DNA from: Butyrivibrio sp. MC2013
Lineage (GTDB): Bacteria > Bacillota > Clostridia > Lachnospirales > Lachnospiraceae
DNA: 64,000 nt
Direction of reading: 5' to 3'
Assembly: GCF_000424585.1 (NCBI RefSeq)
Contig: NZ_AUKE01000001.1
Coordinates: 310,001-374,000, forward strand
Below the pieces are notes generated by a model. That model was not told the origin of the DNA. It saw only the letters and a program-made list of their open reading frames with translations, and made no database searches. Positions 8,413-16,769 of the stretch are shown here, one piece after another. The translations under genes and the position numbers were made by a program. How positions within the stretch are numbered: the stretch's first letter is position 1; the number at the start of each line of letters is the position of its first letter.

Positions 8413-9099
8413 TCAAGATTCATTAAACTGGAATCCTATCCCATAAATTGCCTCAATATGGTCAATGCCATCAAGCTGTTGCAGCTTTTTTCTCACATTA
8501 CTAACGTGCTGTTTTAACGACCTTTCTGTACAATCTGGTGTATCATCACTTATTCTGTCAAGAATAGTGTTCCTTCCAAGTGGTCTTCCAGCATTGCGCA
8601 TCAGAATACCAAGAATTGCAGCCTCAGTTCTTGTGAGATTCGTCTCCTTGTCTCCTATAATAACCGACAAAAGACTCGTATCCAAAGTGATATTTCCTGT
8701 TCTGATTACATCTCCATCATCACAATTCACTCCGCTTTTTCCTGCCGATGCCAGGCGTAGGTGAGCCTCTATTCTTGCTAAAAGCTCCGAGATAGCAAAG
8801 GGCTTAGTCACATAATCGCAGGCACCTTTTTTCAAAAGCTCTATCTTACTGTCAAGATCAGACCTTGCGCTCATAACAATGGTCGGAATGTTGTCAATTC
8901 TTGAAATCAATTCATCACCAGAAAGACCGGGAAGCATCAAATCTAAGAGGATCAAATCAGGCTTTAGTTTTTCCAAAATCATAAGAGCTTCTGTACCTGA
9001 ATATGCTCTATTAACTTCATACCCTTCTAATTCAAGCGCTTCCTGAAGCATATTCCCCACGTTTAAATCATCCTCAATTATCAATAAAGTACTACTCAT
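8413..9099 (-). CDS. OmpR/PhoB-family response regulator
   Basis: A 228-residue regulator. The receiver domain spans residues 1-120, with the acidic pair at residues 10-11, phospho-acceptor Asp53 in LILLDLMLPG, and the conserved Lys in DYVTKPF near residue 102. The C-terminal winged helix (about 130-226) ends with SLKQHVSNVRKKLQ and IYGIGFQF, the usual recognition helix and wing. It should control the ABC/esterase operon in response to the kinase at 3637-4512. The regulator gene is first and the kinase gene last, with the effectors between. A 34-bp perfect palindrome lies 73 bp upstream of its start. Its ribosome-binding site is weak and distant. Confidence 0.93.
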   Translation of the reverse strand: MSSTLLIIEDDLNVGNMLQEALELEGYEVNRAYSGTEALMILEKLKPDLILLDLMLPGLSGDELISRIDNIPTIVMSARSDLDSKIELLKKGACDYVTKPFAISELLARIEAHLRLASAGKSGVNCDDGDVIRTGNITLDTSLLSVIIGDKETNLTRTEAAILGILMRNAGRPLGRNTILDRISDDTPDCTERSLKQHVSNVRKKLQQLDGIDHIEAIYGIGFQFNES

Positions 9100-9171
9100 T
9101 ACTAGCTGTCAGTCCTCTCTTTTTATTCAGAAAGAATAGTTATTATCATAATACACAACTTGCATGGTGAG

Positions 9172-9205
9172 CTTGCACGGAACATGCATGCATGTTCCGT
9201 GCAAG
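9172..9205. repeat. 34-bp perfect palindrome upstream of the response regulator
   Basis: The half CTTGCACGGAACATGCA is followed immediately by its exact reverse complement. There is no loop and no adjoining T-tract, so a cruciform-forming or dimeric operator site is more likely than a terminator. It is 73 bp upstream of the regulator start. Confidence 0.85.
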
Positions 9206-9222
9206 TCGAATCATGCGAGCAA

Positions 9223-9430
9223 TTATTCATGCCTAAAATACCTCTGTTTAGGACTCTGTGGCTTATCTGGAATAGTTAAATCAATTTTTCTTGCACTAAT
9301 TAAAGGCAAAAGAACACTTAACCTAAAATGATCTCCAGATTTAAAGCCACAAAAATCCTGAAGTTCTTTCCTTGATCCGACTATTATCTCAGTTAATAAT
9401 ATAAAGCTATGCTCAACAAAATATCTACAT
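9223..9430 (-). pseudogene. C-terminal remnant of an AlbA_2/Fic-like DNA-binding protein
   Basis: The minus strand encodes about 66 residues ending RLSVLLPLISARKIDLTIPD, then KPQSPKQRYFRHE and a TAA. This is the usual C-terminal end of ATP-binding/AlbA_2 or Fic-type proteins (winged helix ending with an IPDKP-x-S-x-x-Q-x-Y segment). There is no start codon or ribosome-binding site. The frame runs directly into the 3' end of the ATPase gene at 9435, so the original gene was cut there. Confidence 0.6.
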
Positions 9431-9434
9431 TTGA

Positions 9435-10874
9435 TTATCTGAATAAGTCATCACCTGTCACAATTGATTGAATATTTCCATAATATGAATTCTTCTCTAC
9501 ATCATAATTTGTAACTAGCGTAGAGTGAATAGCATATTTTGTTTTTGTAGCCTTCTGTAAATCAGCAATTTTTCTGCGCATAGCTTTATCAAACGCCAAA
9601 TCAGGTACATAATCTGACTCTGAATATTTCATTTCACATACATTGATGACTTGATCTTTTCTAACTATAAGAAGATCAATTTGAGAGCCTAATAATCCTT
9701 TATCGGAATCTGAATCACACTTCCAAGAATTCACATCTGTCTTTACACCGGAAATTCCTAATGCATTTTTAATCTGGGCAACATGCTCAAGACACACCCT
9801 CTCAAATGCTATTCCTGCCCACGCATTTAATACCCCTGAATTGCTAGAATTTTCCCAATAATTTTCATCGGAAACATTGTCTTTCAAAAACCTATTATAA
9901 AAAAGTGTGTAATTATCAATTAGTTGATATAAAGCATTTTTACTCTCTGCTCCAAATGGCACATATTTCCTTATGAACCCGCAATTTTCAAGTTCCTTTA
10001 ACTTCTTTGTAAGATCTCCGGAACTGGGAATTTTTGTCTTTTTGCAAATTTCATCCCTGGTAATTCCTTTATTAATACTACAAAGAGCCTCAATTATCTT
10101 AATGTACTGATCTGGTTTGTTAAATAAAGCCTTATATAGGTTATCATATTCGCCTTGTAACGAAGCTCCTTCCTTGAAAAACAATTCATCAATATTCTGC
10201 GGAAAACTTCTTCCTTTTTTAAGCAAGCTCCAATAATATGGCACTCCTCCAAGAATCATGTAACTCTGGATAATCTGATGCCTGGTAAAGAGTATCTTTT
10301 TTGTTTCCAAATATGCTTCACATTCTGCCAAAGTAAATGGTTTAAGTTTTATTTGACCAGTTAATCTATTGTGCAGTCCTCCTTTGGAATTTACAATATT
10401 GTCCATCATCCAATAGGTTGCCGAAGCACATACTATCAATATTACATCCTTTTCTTGACGTGCCGTTACCCATCCATTCCAGAAGTGCTCCAGTGCAGAA
10501 ACCAATTCACTTCCTTTTGTATCCATCCATGATAATTCATCAATAAATATGACTTTTTTTCCATCTGCAGATTGTCCGATAAGTTCCTTCAAACAATCAA
10601 ATGCGTCATACCAAGAGTTTAATTCTCTATCAGTGGAATAGCCTGATTCCGACAATGATTTTGAAAAAGCCTCTAGTTGAGCCTTTTTTCTCATATTTTT
10701 CTTTATTGAATTGCTACTAAGACCCGTATGCTGAAAAGTAAACTTATAGTCAAAGCTCTCCCTTATAAGAAATGTTTTTCCAACTCTTCTTCTGCCAAAA
10801 ACAGCTACGAACTGTGACTCTTCTTCATCTAATAATTGCTGTAACTGTCTTTTTTCTTCGATTCGTCCTATCAT
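9435..10874 (-). CDS. AAA ATPase with DUF234-like/nuclease-like C-terminus, copy 1
   Basis: A 479-residue soluble protein in three parts. (a) N-terminal AAA ATPase: Walker A FGRRRVGKTFLIR (about 26-38) and Walker B VIFIDELSWMD (near 112). (b) A winged-helix segment near residues 265-315 (GITRDEICKKTKI, then LTKKLKELENCGFI). (c) A C-terminal DUF234-like domain with SQIDLLIVRKDQVINVCEMK, where the Asp and the E-x-K spacing look like a PD-(D/E)xK nuclease core. The start is the ATG at 10874, aligned with copy 3; an in-frame TTG at 10895 lies inside an operator-like half-site. It is about 90% identical by eye to copy 3 (53091-54530) and more distantly related to copy 2 (47647-49065). A conserved operator/promoter block precedes it. 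The biological role of this family is not established. Confidence 0.85.
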   Translation of the reverse strand: MIGRIEEKRQLQQLLDEEESQFVAVFGRRRVGKTFLIRESFDYKFTFQHTGLSSNSIKKNMRKKAQLEAFSKSLSESGYSTDRELNSWYDAFDCLKELIGQSADGKKVIFIDELSWMDTKGSELVSALEHFWNGWVTARQEKDVILIVCASATYWMMDNIVNSKGGLHNRLTGQIKLKPFTLAECEAYLETKKILFTRHQIIQSYMILGGVPYYWSLLKKGRSFPQNIDELFFKEGASLQGEYDNLYKALFNKPDQYIKIIEALCSINKGITRDEICKKTKIPSSGDLTKKLKELENCGFIRKYVPFGAESKNALYQLIDNYTLFYNRFLKDNVSDENYWENSSNSGVLNAWAGIAFERVCLEHVAQIKNALGISGVKTDVNSWKCDSDSDKGLLGSQIDLLIVRKDQVINVCEMKYSESDYVPDLAFDKAMRRKIADLQKATKTKYAIHSTLVTNYDVEKNSYYGNIQSIVTGDDLFR

Positions 10875-10887
10875 TTTTAGTTCCCAT

Positions 10888-11009
10888 TTTTCCAATTCTC
10901 TATTTTTTATCTATATTTGGAAATTATTCATATACCTATTGTAATAGGAGCTTATCGGATAAGTCAATAAAAATTTCCAAATCTATTTATAAAAAAGAGC
11001 TTTGGAAAT
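10888..11009 (-). promoter_or_regulatory. Promoter with two inverted-repeat operators, ATPase copy 1
   Basis: Four 10-bp half-sites: CTTTGGAAAT (11000-11009) and ATTTCCAAAT (10973-10982) form one inverted pair with a 17-bp spacer. ATTTGGAAAT (10915-10924) and TTTTCCAATT (10888-10897) form the second, also with 17 bp. Between the pairs lie -35 TTGACT (10962-10967) and -10 TACAAT (10938-10943), 18 bp apart. The same arrangement occurs before copy 3 at 52950-53073. Confidence 0.75.
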
Positions 11010-11107
11010 TTTAATCGCAAAATTCTGTACTATCTTCTGCCAAAGTGAAATCAGCCCCAAATATTACTTGCCTTTATCTCACATTATTGTGCCAATTAAG
11101 GAAAAAC

Positions 11108-11186
11108 AGAAAAAGCTGCAAACTCAGATAATATCTAAGTTTACAGCCATTTTATTACTGCCGGCGACCGGGATCGAACCGGTCGC
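11108..11186 (-). repeat. tRNA T-arm/3'-end fragment plus terminator, copy III (att-like)
   Basis: On the minus strand the complete T-arm GCGACCGG-TTCGATC-CCGGTCGC (11164-11186) is followed by acceptor end GGCA. A terminator hairpin (11115-11147) and T-run come next. The rest of a tRNA would have to overlap the cyclophilin gene, whose stop is at 11208, and is absent. This copy keeps more of the tRNA than copies I and II. Confidence 0.65.
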
Positions 11187-11207
11187 TGCTATAATTTCAA
11201 TTCCTTT

Positions 11208-11738
11208 TTATCTCTCAGGCAGCTTCTCGGGTTCGGGATAATCCACGCCAAAGGTCTCAACTGTAACAGTCTTCATAACCTGGGGCTTAACAGGTCTGTC
11301 GCTCCAGTCTGTCTCTGTCTCAGCAATAGCATTAACCACATCCATACCCTCTGTGATCTGTCCAAATGCAGCATAGTCTCCATCCAGATGAGGAGAGTTC
11401 TTGTGCATGATAAAGAACTGACTGCCTGCGCTGTCAGGGATCATAGTCCTTGCCATGGATAATACGCCGGGCTCGTGCCTTAGCTCATTGCTAAAGCCAT
11501 TGGATGAAAACTCGCCCTTTATGCTGTATCCCGGGCCGCCCATACCAGTGCCGTCAGGATCTCCGCCCTGGAGCATGAAGCCCTTGATGACGCGGTGAAA
11601 GATCACGCCGTCATAAAAGCCCTTTTTGATAAGGGAGATGAAGTTGTTAACTGTGTTAGGTGCAATCTCAGGATAGAGCTCTGCCTTCATAACATCGCCG
11701 TTTTCCATGGTAATAGTAACAATAGGATTCTGTGCCAT
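11208..11738 (-). CDS. Peptidyl-prolyl cis-trans isomerase, cyclophilin type
   Basis: A 176-residue single-domain cyclophilin catalysing proline isomerisation during protein folding. The active-site Arg is in GVIFHRVIKGFMLQGGD (about 44-60), and the substrate-groove motif AGSQFFIMHKNSPHLDG follows near 106-122. There is no signal peptide, so it is cytosolic. The C-terminal tail ends YPEPEKLPER. Its 3' end abuts the tRNA-like copy III, so it marks the backbone side of the island boundary. Confidence 0.95.
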   Translation of the reverse strand: MAQNPIVTITMENGDVMKAELYPEIAPNTVNNFISLIKKGFYDGVIFHRVIKGFMLQGGDPDGTGMGGPGYSIKGEFSSNGFSNELRHEPGVLSMARTMIPDSAGSQFFIMHKNSPHLDGDYAAFGQITEGMDVVNAIAETETDWSDRPVKPQVMKTVTVETFGVDYPEPEKLPER

Positions 11739-11982
11739 ACTGTGTCCTTTCTGATTTTCACTATATTATTCATAGGGGATTTTTTTCCCCCGTTACTATT
11801 CTCTTTTTTAGAAAGCAAAAAGTCAAGAAAACATTTGAAGTGTAATGAAAAAGAAAAACCACTTCTGACGTGCGGTCAATAAGCACCATTAGTGTGTGAT
11901 GATTAACAATCCCCGCTCCTATGTGATAAAATTATGATATTAGTATAGTTGTGACAGAAGTTTATGGTAATCAGGTAGAGTC

Positions 11983-12939
11983 ATGCTAAGGAAAGTAGTA
12001 TTTATTTTTCATTCCACTCCTTTGGAAGAGCTGGAAAATATGCAGGAAGAGATCAGGTATCTTAATGACAATCATCTGGAGGCTGAGATCATCTCATGCC
12101 AAAGGATACAGGATATCTATGCGCTCATGGCCGGGCAAACTCCCGGAGCAGGGCCCAAGAAGCCTCTGCCTGAGCAGTTCAAAGAAGATCTCTTTCTCTG
12201 TGATGACCCTTCTGACCTTAGTTTCTTGCAAAACGAAGGACTCTACACCTGCGGCATGATAAAAGATGCCGCGTCAGGCTCTTCATTTAAAAATAGCAGA
12301 TACATATTCAGCGATGTGGACGATCTGGATGCAGATTCGCTGATAAAGGCCTGGCAGAGAGAGGCAGGGATCCCCTGGACCATCCTTGAGACAGACAGAC
12401 TCATTATCAGAGAGACCACTCCCGAGGACCTGGACAGTCTCTACTATATCTATTCAGATCCTTCAATGACCCGATATATGGAAGGGCTCTTTCCAAACAG
12501 AGAGGATGAGCTGCGCTATCTAAATGATTATATCGAGAAGGTCTACCATTTCATGGGCTTTGGCGTATGGTCACTTATAGAAAAGTCCACAGGAGAGCTC
12601 ATAGGGCGTGCAGGCTTTAGCAGCAGAAACGGCTTTGACAAGCCGGAGCTTGGCTTCTTTATAGGAGTGGACTGGCAGCGAAAGGGCTATGCCACAGAGA
12701 GCTGCAGTGCCATATTGGACTATGGCAGAAAGGTACTGGGCTTTGACAAGGTCCAGGCCCTGGTCAAGGAAGGCAACGATGTATCCGTTCATCTCCTTGA
12801 AAAGCTGGGCTTTAAGATGCAGGGCGTAGTCAGCATCGAAGAAGATATATACGGAGGCAGCTACAAGAATCAGGACCAGGTGAGCATCGTTCCTGAGAAA
12901 AAAGGTAATTACCTCTTATTAGATAAAAATCTCTTATGA
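11983..12939 (+). CDS. HAD-like N-terminal region fused to GNAT acetyltransferase (RimJ/RimL type)
   Basis: A 318-residue protein. Residues 140-305 are a GNAT domain of the ribosomal-protein-acetylase group, starting [19 protein letters not shown], with acetyl-CoA motif [13 protein letters not shown] and the typical ending [15 protein letters not shown]. Residues 1-135 look like a degenerate HAD-type region ([20 protein letters not shown], then [13 protein letters not shown]) without the catalytic DxDxT, so it is more likely binding than catalytic. The junction [11 protein letters not shown] is close. The acyl acceptor is unknown. The gene is divergent from the cyclophilin gene and its stop is 49 bp before the glycerol kinase start. 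No hydrophobic segment is present. Confidence 0.8.
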   Translation: MLRKVVFIFHSTPLEELENMQEEIRYLNDNHLEAEIISCQRIQDIYALMAGQTPGAGPKKPLPEQFKEDLFLCDDPSDLSFLQNEGLYTCGMIKDAASGSSFKNSRYIFSDVDDLDADSLIKAWQREAGIPWTILETDRLIIRETTPEDLDSLYYIYSDPSMTRYMEGLFPNREDELRYLNDYIEKVYHFMGFGVWSLIEKSTGELIGRAGFSSRNGFDKPELGFFIGVDWQRKGYATESCSAILDYGRKVLGFDKVQALVKEGNDVSVHLLEKLGFKMQGVVSIEEDIYGGSYKNQDQVSIVPEKKGNYLLLDKNLL

Positions 12940-12988
12940 TATTGCAATAGATTCATTGTTGCTAAATAATTGCATAAAGGAGGCAGAT

Positions 12989-14491
12989 ATGACAGGCGGA
13001 AGCTATGTAATGGCACTGGACCAGGGAACCACCAGTTCCCGTTGTATCCTTTTTGACAAAGAGGGCTTTATCGTATCCATGGCCCAAAAGGAATTTAATC
13101 AGTATTATCCGCAGCCCGGCTGGGTAGAGCACAATCCCAGGGAGATATGGTCCTCACAGCTGGCAGTAGCCATAGAAGCCATGGCAAACGTAGGTGCCAC
13201 CGCTGACAACATAGCTGCCATCGGTATCACCAATCAGCGTGAGACCACCATAGTATGGGACAGAGAAACAGGCGAACCCATATACAATGCCATCGTGTGG
13301 CAGTGCAGGCGTACAGCCGATCAGATCGAAGAGCTCAAAAAGGAAGGCTGGGACAGCCTCATAAAAGACCGCACAGGCCTGGTCCCTGATGCATATTTTA
13401 GTGCCACCAAGATCAGGTGGATACTAGACAATGTAGACGGTGCCAAGGTCATGGCAAGAGAAGGCAGGCTTGCCTTTGGCAATGTGGACAGCTGGCTGAT
13501 CTGGAACCTGACCAAGGGCAAAATCCATGTGACAGACTATACCAATGCTTCCAGAACCATGCTTTTTGATATACACAGGTGCCAGTGGGACGAGGAACTG
13601 CTATCACTCTTTAAGATACCTATCTCTATGATGCCTGAGGTCAAGCCCTCCAGCTGCATCTACGGAGACAGCGATCCTTCCGTACTGGGCGGGCCCATCA
13701 TGATAGGAGGAGCTGCGGGCGACCAGCAGGCAGCCCTCTTTGGACAGAACTGCTTTGAGCCGGGACAGGTGAAGAATACCTACGGCACAGGCGGCTTCCT
13801 CCTCATGAATACAGGTAGTGATGCCATAAGGTCAGAACACGGCCTTGTCACTACTATTGCTGCCAGCCTTGGTCCAAGGCCTGAATACGCCCTTGAGGGA
13901 AGCGTGTTTGTAGCAGGCGCATCCATACAATGGCTCAGGGATGAGATGAGGATGCTAAAGTCCTCTGCTGCATCTGAAGAATACGCAGATATGGTAGCTG
14001 ATACGGCAGGAGTATATGTAGTACCTGCATTTACAGGAATGGGTGCTCCCTATTGGGACCCTTATGCCAGAGGCACCATCGTGGGCCTGAGCAGGGGCTG
14101 CAGAAAAGAGCACTTCGTAAGAGCCACACTGGAGTCTATCTGCTATCAGTCAGCAGATGTGATAAAGGCCATGGAAGAAGACGCAGCCTGCCCTCTTAAA
14201 GAGCTGAGAGTAGACGGCGGTGCCAGCGCCAATAACTTCCTCATGCAGTTCCAAAGTGATATCTGCGGTGTGACTGCTTACAGGCCCAAGTGCATAGAGA
14301 CTACTGCTCTTGGAGCTGCATACCTTGCCGGTATCGCCACGGGCTACTGGAAGGACAAGGAAGACGTAGAGAGAAACTGGCAGCTTGGCAGAAAGTTTGA
14401 AGCAAGGATGGATGAAGCAAAGAGAGCTGAGCTATTGAAGGGCTGGCACAGGGCTGTGAGGGCCGCCATAGCTTGGAGTGAAGACATATAA
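12989..14491 (+). CDS. glpK: Glycerol kinase
   Basis: A 500-residue FGGY-family kinase that phosphorylates glycerol to sn-glycerol-3-phosphate with ATP. The N-terminal phosphate loop is LDQGTTSSR, the glycerol-binding motif NQRETTIVW is near residue 81, ATP-binding features [14 protein letters not shown] are near 246, and the FGGY signature 2 segment is [11 protein letters not shown]. The length matches the family. The chosen ATG at 12989 follows AAAGGAGGCAGAT; an in-frame ATG at 12956 lacks a site. The last codons and stop (GACATATAAG) are part of a dispersed repeat, and a strong terminator follows. No glycerol facilitator gene is adjacent. Confidence 0.97.
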   Translation: MTGGSYVMALDQGTTSSRCILFDKEGFIVSMAQKEFNQYYPQPGWVEHNPREIWSSQLAVAIEAMANVGATADNIAAIGITNQRETTIVWDRETGEPIYNAIVWQCRRTADQIEELKKEGWDSLIKDRTGLVPDAYFSATKIRWILDNVDGAKVMAREGRLAFGNVDSWLIWNLTKGKIHVTDYTNASRTMLFDIHRCQWDEELLSLFKIPISMMPEVKPSSCIYGDSDPSVLGGPIMIGGAAGDQQAALFGQNCFEPGQVKNTYGTGGFLLMNTGSDAIRSEHGLVTTIAASLGPRPEYALEGSVFVAGASIQWLRDEMRMLKSSAASEEYADMVADTAGVYVVPAFTGMGAPYWDPYARGTIVGLSRGCRKEHFVRATLESICYQSADVIKAMEEDAACPLKELRVDGGASANNFLMQFQSDICGVTAYRPKCIETTALGAAYLAGIATGYWKDKEDVERNWQLGRKFEARMDEAKRAELLKGWHRAVRAAIAWSEDI

Positions 14492-14571
14492 GTGCATCCA
14501 TGCACTTATGAGCATGTCATTATACTTCCTTGTATTGACGACATATAAGTGCATCCATGTATAGAAATGCA
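14483..14571. repeat. Dispersed double-hairpin repeat, copy A
   Basis: Layout: GACATATAAGTGCATCCATG with its pairing arm CATGCACTTATG, then AGCATGTCA, a degenerate TATACTTCCTTGTATT hairpin, and a second GACATATAAGTGCATCCATG. The first unit contains the glpK stop codon. The same architecture is seen at 18607-18703 and 51740-51800. Confidence 0.7.
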
Positions 14572-14573
14572 TC

Positions 14574-14602
14574 AAAAAAGGAGGTCATTGACCTCCTTTT
14601 TG
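14574..14602. terminator. Bidirectional terminator between glpK and the diacylglycerol-kinase-like gene
   Basis: AAAAAAGGAGGTCA and TTGACCTCCTTTTT form a stem with an A-tract on the left and a T-tract on the right. It therefore serves both the plus-strand glpK and the converging minus-strand cluster. Confidence 0.9.
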
Positions 14603-14610
14603 TATATCTT

Positions 14611-15510
14611 TTATTGATCCGGTACTTTGATAGTAATAGCTGCAGGAATGATACGAACATCAAGTCTCCTGTGATCTCCGCCAAACTCCCCGTCTCTGGT
14701 CCAGGGTATCATGTCCTCTGACTCAAATAGGACATGGCTGGTCTTGAAGCTGATCAGCCTATCGGAATCTATGCTGCCATCTCCAAGGAGGGCAGCAGCC
14801 AGATTGGCCAGCTCCAGGGGATTCCTGGGGGGCCTTATTAGAGTCACTTCAAATTCGCCATCGTCAAGGCCCACATCACGTCCTGTGATACCTGGGATGC
14901 CGCCTACCTGAGTGGCATTGGTGACCATGCCATATATGAAATCATCCTCTACGGAGATCTCATCGCTGGTAACCCTGAATCTGTAGGTCCTGATATCCTG
15001 GATCTCCCTTACGCTCTGCAAGAGGTATGCAGTATGGCCCAGGATGTTCTTGAGAGACTGGTCCGTACTGTAAGAAATATCGGTAAAGATGCCAAATGCC
15101 GCGCAGTATACAAAATAGTCATCATTCATGATGCCCATGTCACAGCGAAAATCCCTGCCTCCTGTGACTACTTCTGCAGCCCGGGGCATATATGACGGGA
15201 TGCCAAGGGACTTGGCAAAATCATTGGTAGAGCCTGCAGGAACATATCCAATAGGGGTATCAATTCCGGACATCAAAATACCGGAAACGACCTCATCCAG
15301 GGTCCCGTCACCTCCGCTGCAGACTACCATATCGTAGTCCTCGCCTCTGTTTGCAACGCGACTTTCTCCGTCTCCTCTGCTCTGAGTGGGGTGAGCTACT
15401 ACCTCATAGCCCGCCTTGGTAAAGTGATCGATCAGATCAAGGAGATGATTCCTGATTGTGGCCTTTCCGGCATGTGGATTATATACGAATAGCATCCTGG
15501 GATGAGTCAT
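14611..15510 (-). CDS. YegS/BmrU-family lipid kinase (diacylglycerol-kinase catalytic domain)
   Basis: A 299-residue cytoplasmic/peripheral kinase expected to phosphorylate diacylglycerol or a related lipid. The N-terminal NPHAGK is at 11-16, the nucleotide-binding GGDGTLDEV near residue 66, and PAGSTNDFAKSLG near residue 91 is the PxGTxNDFA motif with Ser in place of Gly-Thr order. The C-terminal part (GDHRRLDVRIIPAAITIKVP) fits the beta-sandwich end of the family. It is the last gene of the minus-strand cluster, 10 bp after the crh-like stop, with GAGGCGGAT before the ATG. A role in recycling diacylglycerol from envelope polymer synthesis is the usual inference. Confidence 0.9.
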   Translation of the reverse strand: MTHPRMLFVYNPHAGKATIRNHLLDLIDHFTKAGYEVVAHPTQSRGDGESRVANRGEDYDMVVCSGGDGTLDEVVSGILMSGIDTPIGYVPAGSTNDFAKSLGIPSYMPRAAEVVTGGRDFRCDMGIMNDDYFVYCAAFGIFTDISYSTDQSLKNILGHTAYLLQSVREIQDIRTYRFRVTSDEISVEDDFIYGMVTNATQVGGIPGITGRDVGLDDGEFEVTLIRPPRNPLELANLAAALLGDGSIDSDRLISFKTSHVLFESEDMIPWTRDGEFGGDHRRLDVRIIPAAITIKVPDQ

Positions 15511-15519
15511 ATCCGCCTC

Positions 15520-15786
15520 TTATGCGCTGGTCTTAGATCCCTCTAAAAAACCTGTCATATCGTCAACAGCTTCCTGCTCGTCAACGCCCTCTGCAAGGAG
15601 GGTGATGGATTCACCGTTTCCAAGATTCAAAGTCATCATACCCATAATGGACTTTGCATTAACCTTGCGGTTCTCGTACTCGATATGAATGGTGCTCTCA
15701 TACTTACTGGCAACCTGTACAAGTTCTGCTACAGGACGTGCCTCAAGTCCGTGGGGAAGCTTGATTTCTACCAACTTCTTGATCAT
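15520..15786 (-). CDS. Crh-like HPr paralogue (Glu at catalytic position 15)
   Basis: An 88-residue HPr-fold protein. The segment PHGLEARPVAEL places Glu at position 15, where true HPr has the phosphorylated His (GIHARP); Bacillus Crh has Gln there. Ser46 is kept in NAKSIMGMM. It therefore cannot relay phosphate in the PTS but should be a substrate of the HPr kinase encoded in the same cluster, and so a candidate catabolite-repression cofactor. The ATG at 15786 follows GGAGGTATTT; the upstream in-frame ATG at 15798 is part of that site. It follows whiA, as crh does in Bacillus. The function is inferred from residues and synteny. Confidence 0.85.
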   Translation of the reverse strand: MIKKLVEIKLPHGLEARPVAELVQVASKYESTIHIEYENRKVNAKSIMGMMTLNLGNGESITLLAEGVDEQEAVDDMTGFLEGSKTSA

Positions 15787-15802
15787 AAATACCTCCATTT
15801 GT

Positions 15803-16756
15803 CTAGCGGGCGCCGCCTCTTAAAGATTCAGCCAGTTCACTGAGTTTCCTAAGGCGATGATTAACTCCGGACTTTCCCACCGGGGGATTCAGGTAGCCGC
15901 CCAGCTCCTGCAGTGACGCGTCCGGATGCTCCAGTCTGGCTTCAGCCATATCCCTGAGAGCGTCACTAAGTCTCGAGAAGCCGTAATGCTTCTCTATATA
16001 TCTGATGTCATCCACCTGCCTGCTGGCTGCATTCACCGTCTTGGTGATATTGGCCGCTTCACAGTTAACACGGCGGTTGACACTGTTTCTCATATCCTTG
16101 TATATCCTCATGTTCTCCAGCTCCATGAGACTCCTGTGAGCTTCCATCAGGCCCAGGAGATTCACAATCTCCTCGCCTTCCTTGAGGTATACAACATAAT
16201 ACTTCTTTCTCTGTACCATCCCGGCCCTGATATCAAAGGACTGCAATACTTCCATAATCTGCGCGGCCTGAGCGCTGCTGTCGCAGACATATTCCAGATG
16301 GTAGGACTTGCTGGGATCCGAGATAGATCCCACGCAGATGAACATCTCCCTGAGGAATGCTCTCCTGCAACATGGATTATGAAGTAAAAGAGGGCTCACA
16401 ACAGCCTCGGGGATACTGAGGCTCTCCTTATTATCCAGCTGTTTAAGCGCCTTTAACACGGACTTTACCAGTTCCCTGTCTCTAAGTACAGGCCTGTATA
16501 TACGTCCATCTCCATGTATTTCCGTTTCCGTCTCAAAAACGTCATTTTCTATATTAAAGGCTTTTTTTAATATTGTAAAGCATTTTCTGACAGCGTAGGG
16601 ATTGGCACTCTGAAGGTAGATAGCGGCCTCGCCGCCGCTTTCAAGCTCTATCCAGCCCTCCATCCTAAGGATCACGGCAAGACCTGCCAGCAGGCAGTGC
16701 CTGGCTTTGCTGTCACGCTGCATCAGCTCTTCTTTGACTTCTCTGGAAAAAGACAT
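15803..16756 (-). CDS. whiA: Sporulation/cell-division regulator WhiA
   Basis: A 317-residue DNA-binding protein with an N-terminal LAGLIDADG-homing-endonuclease-like fold (about 1-200; KARHCLLAGLAVI, then CCRRAFLREMFICVGSISD) and a C-terminal helix-turn-helix (about 220-310; ANITKTVNAASRQVDDIRYI, then LGGYLNPPVGKSGVNHRLRK). WhiA proteins affect division and chromosome segregation in Firmicutes. The ATG at 16756 follows GGGGAGAACCT and lies 13 bp after the rapZ stop; longer frames upstream read into rapZ. The yvcK gene that usually separates rapZ and whiA is missing here. Confidence 0.95.
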   Translation of the reverse strand: MSFSREVKEELMQRDSKARHCLLAGLAVILRMEGWIELESGGEAAIYLQSANPYAVRKCFTILKKAFNIENDVFETETEIHGDGRIYRPVLRDRELVKSVLKALKQLDNKESLSIPEAVVSPLLLHNPCCRRAFLREMFICVGSISDPSKSYHLEYVCDSSAQAAQIMEVLQSFDIRAGMVQRKKYYVVYLKEGEEIVNLLGLMEAHRSLMELENMRIYKDMRNSVNRRVNCEAANITKTVNAASRQVDDIRYIEKHYGFSRLSDALRDMAEARLEHPDASLQELGGYLNPPVGKSGVNHRLRKLSELAESLRGGAR

Positions 16757-16769
16757 AGGTTCTCCCCTA

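Noticed and set aside
9435-10874. ATPase as a transposase or IstB-type transposition helper
   Set aside because: The C-terminal DUF234-like part and the lack of an adjoining DDE transposase argue against IstB. Mobility of the unit remains only an inference from the split abiEii gene.
11159-11205. Complete tRNA gene at the cyclophilin border
   Set aside because: Only the T-arm and 3' acceptor strand are present; the 5' half would have to lie inside the cyclophilin gene, and no matching 5' acceptor is found.
14483-14571. CRISPR-like array from repeated GACATATAAGTGCATCCATG
   Set aside because: Only two units, palindromic arms and no regular spacers or cas genes; it fits a dispersed hairpin repeat. 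No CRISPR array was seen anywhere in the window.
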